The translations under genes were made by a program, and so were the position numbers. The notes beneath the pieces were generated by a model. That model had not been told where the DNA came from. It ran no database searches and saw only the letters and a program-made list of their open reading frames with translations. From NCBI RefSeq assembly GCF_022430525.1, contig NZ_CP092519.1, forward strand, positions 932,454 to 996,453: a DNA stretch of 64,000 bases, in the 5' to 3' direction. The DNA comes from Cetobacterium somerae (GTDB lineage Bacteria > Fusobacteriota > Fusobacteriia > Fusobacteriales > Fusobacteriaceae). How positions within the stretch are numbered: position 1 is the first letter of the stretch; each line of letters begins with the position of its first letter. This document shows, piece after piece, positions 42,200-50,378 of the stretch.

Positions 42200-42243
42200 A
42201 AAAAGGTAACTTTCAATGAAAATCATTGAAGTTACCTTTTTTT
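42200..42243. terminator. bidirectional intrinsic terminator
   Basis: AAAAGGTAACTT and CAATGA arms pairing with TCATTG and AAGTTACCTTTT (about 18 bp with single-base bulges), T-run on both strands. Confidence 0.92.
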
Positions 42244-42326
42244 AAAATCTAATACCCCCGTATTTATCTATAATATACCATACTTTCAAACTAATTTCAA
42301 GTATTTTGTTCATTTTTTGTAGTTTT

Positions 42327-42758
42327 TCATTCAAAATCATCTATTAAAAAGTTTTTTTTGATTCTATCTGATATCTGTTCAAAATAAATCGACTTATCTA
42401 TATAATAATCTATAAAAGTTTCATCTATAATATTATAATTTTCTAACCCTTCTAATAAATCTGAACGATTAATAATCAATCTATCTTTAAAAATTTCATT
42501 AATATAATTTTTTATATCCTTAGCTGAGAAAATTGATATGTATTTGTCAAAAAAAAGATGTAAACTATTTTTTGTATAATTTTCATAAATTTCCACCGCA
42601 TCAGAATGATTTTTTATATAGTTTATATTATCCACATATTTTTTAAAATCCTCAATGGGAATTACAGATCCTGAGATATAAAATATACTGTCTATATAAA
42701 CTAGATAGGGTTGTATCTTATATATTGTTTCTAATTTCTTATCTATTAAGTTATTCAT
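42327..42758 (-). CDS. protein of unknown function
   Basis: 143 residues, very rich in Ile, Tyr, Asn and Asp, no signal peptide, no membrane helix, no recognised domain. Composition is more AT-driven than that of neighbouring housekeeping genes, which can mark recently acquired or weakly constrained genes. Start ATG 42758 with GAAGGAGGAG immediately upstream. Its nearest downstream terminator is the hairpin at 42200-42243, about 85 bases after the stop. Confidence 0.7.
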   Translation of the reverse strand: MNNLIDKKLETIYKIQPYLVYIDSIFYISGSVIPIEDFKKYVDNINYIKNHSDAVEIYENYTKNSLHLFFDKYISIFSAKDIKNYINEIFKDRLIINRSDLLEGLENYNIIDETFIDYYIDKSIYFEQISDRIKKNFLIDDFE

Positions 42759-42836
42759 GTCTCTCCTCCTTCTTTAATCCCATATCTGTTATATTATTCT
42801 ACTACATACTTACCCCATTTCTTTTTTTTGAATAAA

Positions 42837-42867
42837 AAAAAGTAACAATATAATATCGTTACTTTTT
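42837..42867 (-). terminator. intrinsic terminator after murI
   Basis: AAAAAGTAAC/GTTACTTTTT outer stem with a small inner ATA/TAT stem, 9 bases past the murI stop. Confidence 0.85.
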
Positions 42868-42875
42868 CTCTATAA

Positions 42876-43673
42876 TTATCCTATTAAAGGTTGATAAATA
42901 TTAGAAAGCTCTTCACCTAAAAATCTTTCTCCCACTTTTTTAAATCGTTCTATATCACCTGTAACAAAATAATCTATATTTATTTTTTCTTTTCTACTTT
43001 TTTTAAATCCATTTTTTAATGCCAATTTATTTAATTCAAATAGTACATGCATAGCTGTTTCCTCTGCTGGATCTACTATTCTTTTATCAATTAACTTTTC
43101 TATCTCTTCTCTTATTAGAGGATAATGCGTACATCCTAATATCAAAGTATCTATCTCTTCTGGAAGTTGATCTATATATGATTTTAGAAGCAACGTATTT
43201 CTTTCGTTATCTTCCCAACCTCTCTCTATCATAGGACAAAGTAAGTCACAACCTTTTTGAAAAACTTCATACTTTGAATTCAAAGTTTTTATTACCTTTT
43301 CGTAAATTCCGCTTTTAGCTGTTAACGGTGTTGATAAGACACCAATTTTTTTATTTTTGCTTTGCTTTATAGCCATTGCTGCTCCAGGTTGAATTACACC
43401 TATTATTGGTATACTTGTAAATCTCTCCCTTAACGTATCTAAAGCTGCTGCTGTTGCTGTATTACAAGCTATAACGATTATATCAACTTGATTATCTATT
43501 AGGAACTCGCCTATACTTAAACAAAGCTCTTGTATCTCTTTTATACTTTTACTTCCATAAGGGGAGTTTAAACTATCTCCATAATAGATTACATCTGCAA
43601 AGTCTATTTTTTCTTTTATTTTTTTCAACACGCTTAATCCGCCAACTCCAGAATCAAAGATACCAATTTTCAC
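42876..43673 (-). CDS. murI: glutamate racemase
   Basis: 265 residues. Makes D-glutamate for peptidoglycan. D7 in IFDSGVGG, first catalytic Cys70 in ACNTATA, second Cys181 with His183 in GCTHYPL, and YGDSLNSPYG (31-40) are all present; length matches the family. Start GTG 43673 with GGGAGGGG upstream. It follows the glutamate symporter gene by 26 bases, so uptake of glutamate and its conversion to the D-form are encoded on one transcript. Confidence 0.96.
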   Translation of the reverse strand: MKIGIFDSGVGGLSVLKKIKEKIDFADVIYYGDSLNSPYGSKSIKEIQELCLSIGEFLIDNQVDIIVIACNTATAAALDTLRERFTSIPIIGVIQPGAAMAIKQSKNKKIGVLSTPLTAKSGIYEKVIKTLNSKYEVFQKGCDLLCPMIERGWEDNERNTLLLKSYIDQLPEEIDTLILGCTHYPLIREEIEKLIDKRIVDPAEETAMHVLFELNKLALKNGFKKSRKEKINIDYFVTGDIERFKKVGERFLGEELSNIYQPLIG

Positions 43674-43699
43674 TTTGCCCCTCCCTTTCTAATTAGATT

Positions 43700-44899
43700 T
43701 TACTTTCCAAAAATATTCATAAATACTGTGATTAAAGAAGCGTTTGTAAAGTCAATAAATAGAGCTCCTACTAAAGGCAGTACAAAGAATGCTGTTGGCG
43801 ATGGCCCATTCACTGCTGTAAACGACTCCATATTTGCCATTGCATTTGGTGTTGCACCCATTCCAAATCCACAGTGTCCTGATGCCATTACAGCTGCATC
43901 GTAATCTTTTCCCATAATTCTAAATGTTACAAAGTATGCGTATAGTGCCATTACTACTGTTTGAACTAAAAGTATCACTACTAATGGTATTGCTAATGCT
44001 GCTAGCTCCCATAACTTCATAGACATTAAAGCCATTGCTAAGAATAACTGTAAAGAGATATTTCCAACTACATTTATTGTATGAAGCGGTAACTCAGTAT
44101 CTTTATTGTCTATAACATTTCTTATAATAGCAGCTACTAACATTGGTCCAATATACGCTGGTAAAACTACTCCTACTTTTTTAGATAAAGGTATTAATAA
44201 CCCTCCAATTCCCATTGAAATAACAATGTAAACAATTGCATGGAAAAGATTTTCCTCTGTAATCTTTTCTTTTACAACCTCTTTTGAATCCTCTTCTGGA
44301 ATTAAAAACTCCTCTTCTTTATGTCCAACTAATCCGTAACGTTGCATTAATCTTTTTGCAACTGGTCCACCTATCATACATCCTGCAACTAGTCCAAATG
44401 TTGCTGATGCTATTGCAACTGACATCGCTCCTGTTGCTCCTGCTGCTTCAAGAACTGGCCCAAAAGCTCCAGATGTTCCATGTCCTCCAGTTAATGGTAC
44501 TGATCCTGCTGCTATCCCTAATAGTGGATTTAAACCAAAAAACTTAGCTAATGTAACTCCTACAAGATTTTGAATTATTACTAACACACTTGCTACACAC
44601 AAAAATACAAATACCTGAATACCACCTTTTTTTAACAACTTTAAACTTGCCAAGAATCCTATTGTTGTAAAGAATGCTATCATTAAAAGATCTTTTAATG
44701 CTCCATCAAATGAAAATGTAAAAGTTTGTGAAAGTCTACCAATTAATGTAAATACCGAAAATATTACTCCGCCAATTACTGGAGCTGGTATAAAAAACTT
44801 TTCAAAAAAATTAACTTTTTTCTTAACCCATCTTCCAAGCAATAATAAAATAACTGCTATTGCTAAAGTTTCTGCCATGTTAAATTGATATTCAAACAT
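43700..44899 (-). CDS. gltS: sodium/glutamate symporter
   Basis: 399-residue inner-membrane protein of the GltS/ESS family. Ten or more hydrophobic segments arranged in two halves, each with the re-entrant Gly-rich loop: GSVPLTGGHGTSGAFGP in the first half and SGHCGFGMGATPNAMANM in the second. It imports L-glutamate with Na+. Start ATG 44899 is preceded by AGGAGGG; an upstream ATG at 44941 would sit on the -10 box. Promoter at 44941-44969; murI lies downstream on the same transcript. Confidence 0.95.
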   Translation of the reverse strand: MFEYQFNMAETLAIAVILLLLGRWVKKKVNFFEKFFIPAPVIGGVIFSVFTLIGRLSQTFTFSFDGALKDLLMIAFFTTIGFLASLKLLKKGGIQVFVFLCVASVLVIIQNLVGVTLAKFFGLNPLLGIAAGSVPLTGGHGTSGAFGPVLEAAGATGAMSVAIASATFGLVAGCMIGGPVAKRLMQRYGLVGHKEEEFLIPEEDSKEVVKEKITEENLFHAIVYIVISMGIGGLLIPLSKKVGVVLPAYIGPMLVAAIIRNVIDNKDTELPLHTINVVGNISLQLFLAMALMSMKLWELAALAIPLVVILLVQTVVMALYAYFVTFRIMGKDYDAAVMASGHCGFGMGATPNAMANMESFTAVNGPSPTAFFVLPLVGALFIDFTNASLITVFMNIFGK

Positions 44900-44940
44900 A
44901 AAATCCCTCCTACTATATTTTTGTACTTCATCTTGGCACA

Positions 44941-44969
44941 AGTATACTTCGCAAAAAGTACAAACGCAA
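44941..44969 (-). promoter_or_regulatory. promoter of gltS-murI
   Basis: Minus strand TTGCGT (44969-44964), 17-base spacer, TATACT (44946-44941). Confidence 0.65.
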
Positions 44970-45194
44970 ATATATAAATAATATATAATCTATTCTTTAA
45001 ATATATACATGTTTTATATTCTATCTCTATTTGAGTGTTTTAGTCGTTTTTTACTAAAATTTTGAAAAAATTTTTTTCTAAATAAATACAAATTGAAATT
45101 AACTTTTGCATAAAAATTTTTTTTTAAAGGAGATTTACTATTTCAACAGAATAATACTTATAGAAGATAGTTTTATTTTTAAGGAGGGATTTCA

Positions 45195-45734
45195 ATGCAA
45201 GAGTTTAACAAAAAAGTTTTTACCTATCTTTTAGTAACAGGAATTCTATTTAGTTTAGTTGGAATTTTTGGAATTTTTAGTCCTACTATATTCTCTGTAT
45301 ATTTAGTTGATATACTAGCAGCATTTTTCTTAGTTAGTGGTGTTAAAAACTTTACTAAAGGATTCCAATTTAGAAAGGTTCCTAATTTCCACTGGGGTCT
45401 TTACATTTTTATAGGAGTTTTAGAGGTTATAATATCTTTATCTCTATTTAGTACTCCATTTGCTAGCCAAATATATATGATTATCTATGCTGGTATATTC
45501 ATGATTTTCAAAGGAGTATTTATTGTTTTAAATATTTTATTCAATAGAAAAATATTCCCAAGTTTAGTGGATTTCAGCTTAGGTTCTGGTATTATTGATT
45601 TACTATTCGGTGTGCTTTTAGTTGCATTACCATTCTTCTCTCAACAGTTTATATTCTTATGTATCGCTTGGTATATACTGTTTAGTGGAGCTAACTTAAT
45701 TTTATCAGCATTTTACTTTAAAAGATCACAATAA
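45195..45734 (+). CDS. HdeD-family (DUF308) membrane protein
   Basis: 179 residues with six hydrophobic helices in three pairs, the HdeD/DUF308 pattern (LLVTGILFSLVGIFGIF, FFLVSGVKNFTKGFQFR, GVLEVIISLSLF). HdeD of E. coli contributes to acid resistance at high cell density; the mechanism is unknown. Start ATG 45195 after AAGGAGGG. The upstream gap (44900-45194) holds the gltS promoter and otherwise AT-rich sequence in which I see no gene. Own terminator follows. Confidence 0.85.
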   Translation: MQEFNKKVFTYLLVTGILFSLVGIFGIFSPTIFSVYLVDILAAFFLVSGVKNFTKGFQFRKVPNFHWGLYIFIGVLEVIISLSLFSTPFASQIYMIIYAGIFMIFKGVFIVLNILFNRKIFPSLVDFSLGSGIIDLLFGVLLVALPFFSQQFIFLCIAWYILFSGANLILSAFYFKRSQ

Positions 45735-45756
45735 TAATTTTTTAACCAAATATAAC

Positions 45757-45787
45757 AAAGAGGGTAGAACTTAGTTCTACCCTCTTT
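45757..45787. terminator. bidirectional terminator between convergent genes
   Basis: AAAGAGGGTAGAA/TTCTACCCTCTTT stem with 5-base loop, between the HdeD-like gene (+) and the LD-carboxypeptidase gene (-). Confidence 0.92.
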
Positions 45788-45789
45788 AT

Positions 45790-46689
45790 TTATTTCTTAA
45801 CTATTAATTGCTCTTTTTCCCCATCTATCTCTAAAATTTCACCAAACTCTAATGTCAACATTGGAGTACAGTGTCCAGATTTTAAATTATAGCAAACTGG
45901 TTTCTTTAAATCTTTAAAATGACTATAAAAAACATCTTGTAAAGACATATCATCCTCACTTGATTTGTCACAATTTTTAAAATCTCCTAGTACTATACCA
46001 GAAACTTTATCAAAAATTCCTAAATTTTTTAACTGCCACAACATTCTATCTATCTTGTATGTTGATTCTCCAATATCCTCTAAAAATAAGATTTTATTGT
46101 CATACTCTAAATCAAACTCTGTTCCTAAATTTGATACTAAAACTGCTAAGTTTCCTCCAACTAGTTGGCCACTTCCTTTTAAAGTATTATAAAAGTATAT
46201 TTTTTCATAAAAGTTTTTTATCGTGTAACTTTCATTACTAGTCATAACTTTTATAAAATCATCTAAAGTATCTGAATTATATTCTTCTGAAAAATTACTT
46301 ACAGCCATAGGCCCATGAAAAGTTTTCAGATTACACTTTTTAAAAAATGCCATATGCAAAGATGTCACATCACTGTAACCTATAAAAGGTTTTGGATTAT
46401 TTCTAACAACTTCATAATCTAAAAGTGAAAGCATTCTAATGCCTCCGTATCCACCTCTTACACACATAATTGCATCTACATCTTTATCTTGGAAAAAATT
46501 ATTAATATCTGTTGCTCTCTCTTCATCTGTTCCAGCAAAAGAGTACCATATATTTTCTACGCTTTTTCCAACTTTAACTTTAAATCCTAATTTCTCTAAG
46601 TTTTCAATAGAACTTTTCAACTTATCTTTATTAACACTACTCGCTGGTGCAACCAGCCCTATAGTATCTCCTATTTTTAATCTTTTCAT
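45790..46689 (-). CDS. LD-carboxypeptidase (S66 family)
   Basis: 299 residues. Serine peptidase of family S66 that trims the terminal D-Ala from murein tetrapeptides during recycling. Catalytic triad visible as S106 in GYSDVT, E204 in FLEDIGE and H273 in SGHCTP; the N-terminal GLVAPAS segment is also typical. No signal peptide, so cytoplasmic, like E. coli LdcA. The ribosome binding site is weak and the start lies 13 bases after the spmB stop, so it probably depends on read-through and coupling within the minus-strand operon. Confidence 0.92.
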   Translation of the reverse strand: MKRLKIGDTIGLVAPASSVNKDKLKSSIENLEKLGFKVKVGKSVENIWYSFAGTDEERATDINNFFQDKDVDAIMCVRGGYGGIRMLSLLDYEVVRNNPKPFIGYSDVTSLHMAFFKKCNLKTFHGPMAVSNFSEEYNSDTLDDFIKVMTSNESYTIKNFYEKIYFYNTLKGSGQLVGGNLAVLVSNLGTEFDLEYDNKILFLEDIGESTYKIDRMLWQLKNLGIFDKVSGIVLGDFKNCDKSSEDDMSLQDVFYSHFKDLKKPVCYNLKSGHCTPMLTLEFGEILEIDGEKEQLIVKK

Positions 46690-46702
46690 ATATTATCACA
46701 GC

Positions 46703-47242
46703 CTAACTAAACATTAGGTTACAAATCCATACTGCTGCTAAAATTCCAGCTATATCAGCTAAAAGTCCTGCTGCAACTGCATGTCTTGTCTTTCTAATGC
46801 TAACAGCTCCAAAGTAAACTGCTAAAACATAGAAAGTCGTTTCTGTTGATCCCATCATAACTGAAGCCATTCTTCCAATCATAGAATCTGGTCCATGAGT
46901 TATAAAGATATCATTTAAAATCCCTGTTGATCCTCCTCCTGAAAGAGGTCTCATAATAGCCATTGGTAAAACTTCTCCTGGCATACCAATAAACTCTAAA
47001 ATTGGATTTAAATATTTTATTATTACATCAATAGCTCCTGAACTTCTAAAAACTCCAATTGCTACTAACATTGCAACTAAAAATGGAATAATTCTAATAG
47101 CTGTAGAAAAACCTTCTTTTGCTCCTTCACAAAACACCTCATATACTTTTACTTTTTTTACAAAGTACGCATATGAAACTATAAACAATATAATTAAAGG
47201 AATTGCATATAGAGATATTCTTTCCATTATAAGTGTAAACAT
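46703..47242 (-). CDS. spmB: SpmB-like nucleoside-recognition membrane protein
   Basis: 179 residues, about four to five membrane helices, with the SpmB signatures VFRSSGAIDVI and PLSGGGSTGILNDIF and the late GSTETTFYVLAVYFGAV. The Gate (nucleoside recognition) fold is shared with SpmA. In Bacillus the pair affects spore-core dehydration; here no sporulation gene is seen. The start ATG overlaps the spmA stop by one base (TAATG) with AGGAGGGG upstream, so the two are translationally coupled. Confidence 0.9.
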   Translation of the reverse strand: MFTLIMERISLYAIPLIILFIVSYAYFVKKVKVYEVFCEGAKEGFSTAIRIIPFLVAMLVAIGVFRSSGAIDVIIKYLNPILEFIGMPGEVLPMAIMRPLSGGGSTGILNDIFITHGPDSMIGRMASVMMGSTETTFYVLAVYFGAVSIRKTRHAVAAGLLADIAGILAAVWICNLMFS

Positions 47243-47868
47243 TACTCATCCCCTCCTACAGCATCTGTTTTTACAACTGTCTCTCTCTTAAATGTAGGCA
47301 ACTTTTGTAAAACTTTACACGATACAACTGCAACTATTGTTGAAATTGCTGTTGCTATTATTGTTGGAGCAATTATCTCTGTTACATTAGCTGAGTTTGC
47401 TGCTGCTCTATAAGCTATTACACTTGATGATATTAAAGTAACTGAAGATGTATTTATAGCTAAAAATAGCACCATTGCATTTGAAGCTTCCTCTTTGTTG
47501 TCATTTAACTCTTGTAATTCTTGCATAGCTTTAATCCCTAATGGAGTAGCTGCATTTCCTAATCCAAAGAAATTCGCTGCTACGTTAGCTACAATACTTC
47601 CTACTGCTGGATGATCCTCTGGAATCTCTGGAAATAACCTTTTCATTATAGGTCTTAATCCTCTTCCCAAAGCTTTAACTAATCCTGCTTCTTCAGCAAC
47701 TTTCATTAATCCTAACCAAAAGGCCATAATCCCAATAAGCCCTATTGCTATCTCCACTGCTGTTTTTGACGATGATATAACAGAATCTGTTACCGCTTGT
47801 ACATTTCCTGTAAACATTGAAATGACAATTCCAATTAATATAAGTCCTAACCATATTGCGTTTATCAT
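47242..47868 (-). CDS. spmA: SpmA-like nucleoside-recognition membrane protein
   Basis: 208 residues with SpmA hallmarks: an early GLIGIMAFWLGLMKVAE, then FPEIPEDHPAVGSIVANVAANFFGLGNAATPLG, and TSSVTLISSSVIAYR. Partner of SpmB, expected in the inner membrane. Start ATG 47868 after GGGAGGG; the longer frame to 47928 lies in the coding end of the ABC permease gene and has no ribosome binding site. It follows the permease stop by 17 bases. Confidence 0.9.
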   Translation of the reverse strand: MINAIWLGLILIGIVISMFTGNVQAVTDSVISSSKTAVEIAIGLIGIMAFWLGLMKVAEEAGLVKALGRGLRPIMKRLFPEIPEDHPAVGSIVANVAANFFGLGNAATPLGIKAMQELQELNDNKEEASNAMVLFLAINTSSVTLISSSVIAYRAAANSANVTEIIAPTIIATAISTIVAVVSCKVLQKLPTFKRETVVKTDAVGGDE

Positions 47869-47884
47869 AGTTATTTCCCTCCCT

Positions 47885-49390
47885 TTATTCTTTTTCTGTA
47901 ATTTTATTTGATAAATAAAATAAAACAACCACTATTATTATATTTACAGATGACAATGCTGCCCCTTCTAAGAGTTTTTTATCTGAAAAAAGTGAATAGT
48001 TTACTAAAGCTATCGTAGGAAAATCTCTTCCTAACTGCATTGAGTACGAGATTGTAAACTCTCCTAAAATTATTGCAAATATCTGTAAATATGTACCTAA
48101 AAATACATTTTTCAAAATAGGACATTCTATTAATAAAAATGTTTTAAAAGGTGAAAGTGCATCAATTTTTGCTAAATCCAATATATCCTTTGGAAACTCC
48201 CTCACATACTGGTACATAAATGAATAAGCTATTGGAACTGTTACTAAAAAATATCCAATAACTAGAAGTATCCACAACTTTATATCATAAAGTATATTTA
48301 TATAGATTAAAGCAATCCCTAGAAATGCACTTGAAAATCCCATTGTAGAAAAAACAATAATACTTGTTATCTTAGTAAAATTTTTAAGTAATAGATAAGT
48401 AAAAATAATTACAAATATGGGTGTTATTGATGCTAAAAGCAAAGAGTTTCTAATTCCCTGTAAAACTGGATAGTATGAATTAAAATCACTAGAAAAAAGT
48501 TTATAAAACCCCTCTAAAGAAAAACTACCAGTATAATAGTTATAAAAACCATAAAATATTCCTATAAGAACAACTGAACATTCTAGCAATAGATATACCA
48601 CAGTCCAAAGTGTTGTTAATGTAGAAACTTTTTTCTCTCTAAAATCATTTTGTAATTCATAGGGTGGATAAAGATCACCTAATATATTTAATGCTATTAA
48701 AAAGAAAAATTGTACAATACCTAATATAAGAGCTTTTGAAAAATTTGCATCTCTTAAAAGAGTGTTTGCAATTTCAACCTCTAAGTTAGAATATCTAATT
48801 CCTCCTAGTGCTAGGACAATTCCAAAAGAAGCAAAGGTGTATATAAAAACTAAAAACATCCCTCTAAAAACTTGTGGAAATATCAATGGAAGTTTAATCT
48901 TAATAAAGATATCAATCTCATTTAAGCCATCTATTTTAGCCGCTTCAACTATATTTTTAGATATATTTCTCATTCCCTCACTCAGATATTTTATCATAAT
49001 TGGACTATTATAAAATACATTTGCAAGTATTATAGCTTTTAGTGTATATAATACACTAAAATTTTTAAGAATCGGTAGGTTAAATATAAGTGTAAAAGCT
49101 ACTACTGTCGATATGGTTGGAAAGAAAAATGGAATAAATATAAGTCCCTCTAATATTTTTGTCAGTGGATTTTTTTTATAACTCATATAATAAGCGGGTA
49201 TAATCGCAATTATCGTTGAAAAGATAACTGATAATATCCCTTGAGTTAAAGAGATTTTAAAAAGTTGAAAATTTTCATAGAAACTCAAACTTCTAATCTC
49301 TTCTAAATGAAAGAAATCCTTTATAAAAAACATTAGAGGGATTACCCATAGAATAAGATACATATAACTATAGGTCTTATTTCTCCTCAT
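47885..49390 (-). CDS. ABC transporter permease, fused two-domain (ThiP/FbpB-like)
   Basis: 501 residues with two homologous permease halves (about 1-250 and 265-500), about 12 helices. Each half has the EAA loop that docks to the ATPase: IVEAAKIDGLNEIDIFIKIKLP in the first and ILDLAKIDALSPFKTFLLIECP in the second. This layout is that of thiamine (ThiP) and ferric-iron (FbpB) importers. Start ATG 49390 shares one base with the stop of the binding-protein gene (TAATG). No ATPase gene is adjacent. Confidence 0.87.
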   Translation of the reverse strand: MRRNKTYSYMYLILWVIPLMFFIKDFFHLEEIRSLSFYENFQLFKISLTQGILSVIFSTIIAIIPAYYMSYKKNPLTKILEGLIFIPFFFPTISTVVAFTLIFNLPILKNFSVLYTLKAIILANVFYNSPIMIKYLSEGMRNISKNIVEAAKIDGLNEIDIFIKIKLPLIFPQVFRGMFLVFIYTFASFGIVLALGGIRYSNLEVEIANTLLRDANFSKALILGIVQFFFLIALNILGDLYPPYELQNDFREKKVSTLTTLWTVVYLLLECSVVLIGIFYGFYNYYTGSFSLEGFYKLFSSDFNSYYPVLQGIRNSLLLASITPIFVIIFTYLLLKNFTKITSIIVFSTMGFSSAFLGIALIYINILYDIKLWILLVIGYFLVTVPIAYSFMYQYVREFPKDILDLAKIDALSPFKTFLLIECPILKNVFLGTYLQIFAIILGEFTISYSMQLGRDFPTIALVNYSLFSDKKLLEGAALSSVNIIIVVVLFYLSNKITEKE

Positions 49391-50352
49391 TATTTTTTCA
49401 ATACCTCAATTAACTGTTTTTTCCAATTTTCCATATTTTTGTTTACATATTCTGCATCTAATTTAACTATTTTATTTGTCGTAGGCACATATTTATAATC
49501 TTCTGGTAATGTATAGTTTATAACAGGGAACATATAGTTTTTCTCAAGAGCAAGCTTTTGAAACTCTGGTTCTAAAACAAAATTTAAAAACTCCTCAGCT
49601 GATTTTTTTATATTTTTCTTGTTAACTAAAGCAGCACCTTCTAAGTATATATATCCACCCTCTTCAGGTATATAACTTTTGTATTTATTTTCATTTCCAT
49701 CTTGATAGAAGTAGATTGAGCTTGAAGCATACCCACTCATAATCGCTCCCTCTCCTACAGAGAATTTAGCAAAAGAATCAGACCATCCAGAAGAAACTGT
49801 CAATATACTTGGTTTTAAGCTTTCCCAAAACTTTAACCAGTTTTCTCCATAAACTCCAATAGTCCAAAGCATAAATGCTTCTCCTGTAAAACTTCTTGGG
49901 TCTTGAACTAATAATTCTTTTGGATATTTTTTTAAATCTTCAAAAGTTTTTAAATCTGAACCTGTTTTTTCATAGTTATAATTTAGTGCAAGCATTCCAT
50001 AATCAATCGGTGTAACTGACCACTCTTTATCAATTATGAACTCCTCTTTCGCAATATTTCCCGCAGTAGTTGGCTTATAATTTTTTATAAGATTGTCTTT
50101 CTTAGCTTCTAAGTAGTTTATATCTGTTAGACCTACTATTATGTCTGCCTTTGGATTTTTCTTTTCTAACTTCATTCTAGGTATAACTCCATCAATTGGT
50201 ACATACTTAATAGTTGTTCCAGTTTTTTCTTTAAAAATTACACCTGCTGAACTTTCAATCCATTTCATTGATTCCGGTCCATAAACTACAATTTCTTCCC
50301 CAAACGATACTAAACTCATTAAAAATAATCCTGCTAAAACTGTCTTTTTCAT
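49390..50352 (-). CDS. ABC transporter substrate-binding protein (ThiB-like)
   Basis: 320 residues. Sec signal peptide (MKKTVLAGLFLMSLVSFG), no lipobox, then a class-II binding-protein fold. VTPIDYGMLALNYNYE, LLVQDPRSFTGEAFMLWTIG and SGWSDSFAKFSVGEGAIMSGYASS match the thiamine-binding protein family pattern, and a late AEEFLNFVLEPEFQ is typical. Ligand most likely thiamine or a related cation, by resemblance only. No thiamine riboswitch precedes it; only 26 bases separate it from the helicase gene upstream. Confidence 0.85.
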   Translation of the reverse strand: MKKTVLAGLFLMSLVSFGEEIVVYGPESMKWIESSAGVIFKEKTGTTIKYVPIDGVIPRMKLEKKNPKADIIVGLTDINYLEAKKDNLIKNYKPTTAGNIAKEEFIIDKEWSVTPIDYGMLALNYNYEKTGSDLKTFEDLKKYPKELLVQDPRSFTGEAFMLWTIGVYGENWLKFWESLKPSILTVSSGWSDSFAKFSVGEGAIMSGYASSSIYFYQDGNENKYKSYIPEEGGYIYLEGAALVNKKNIKKSAEEFLNFVLEPEFQKLALEKNYMFPVINYTLPEDYKYVPTTNKIVKLDAEYVNKNMENWKKQLIEVLKK

Positions 50353-50378
50353 TTCATCCCCTTTAATTACTTTAATTT

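Noticed and set aside
44284-44547. Leucine-rich plus-strand ORF
   Set aside because: Antisense shadow of the hydrophobic gltS coding sequence.
50353-50378. Thiamine riboswitch expected before the ThiB-like gene
   Set aside because: Only 26 bases separate it from the upstream gene, with no room for a TPP aptamer and no CUGAGA-type motif.
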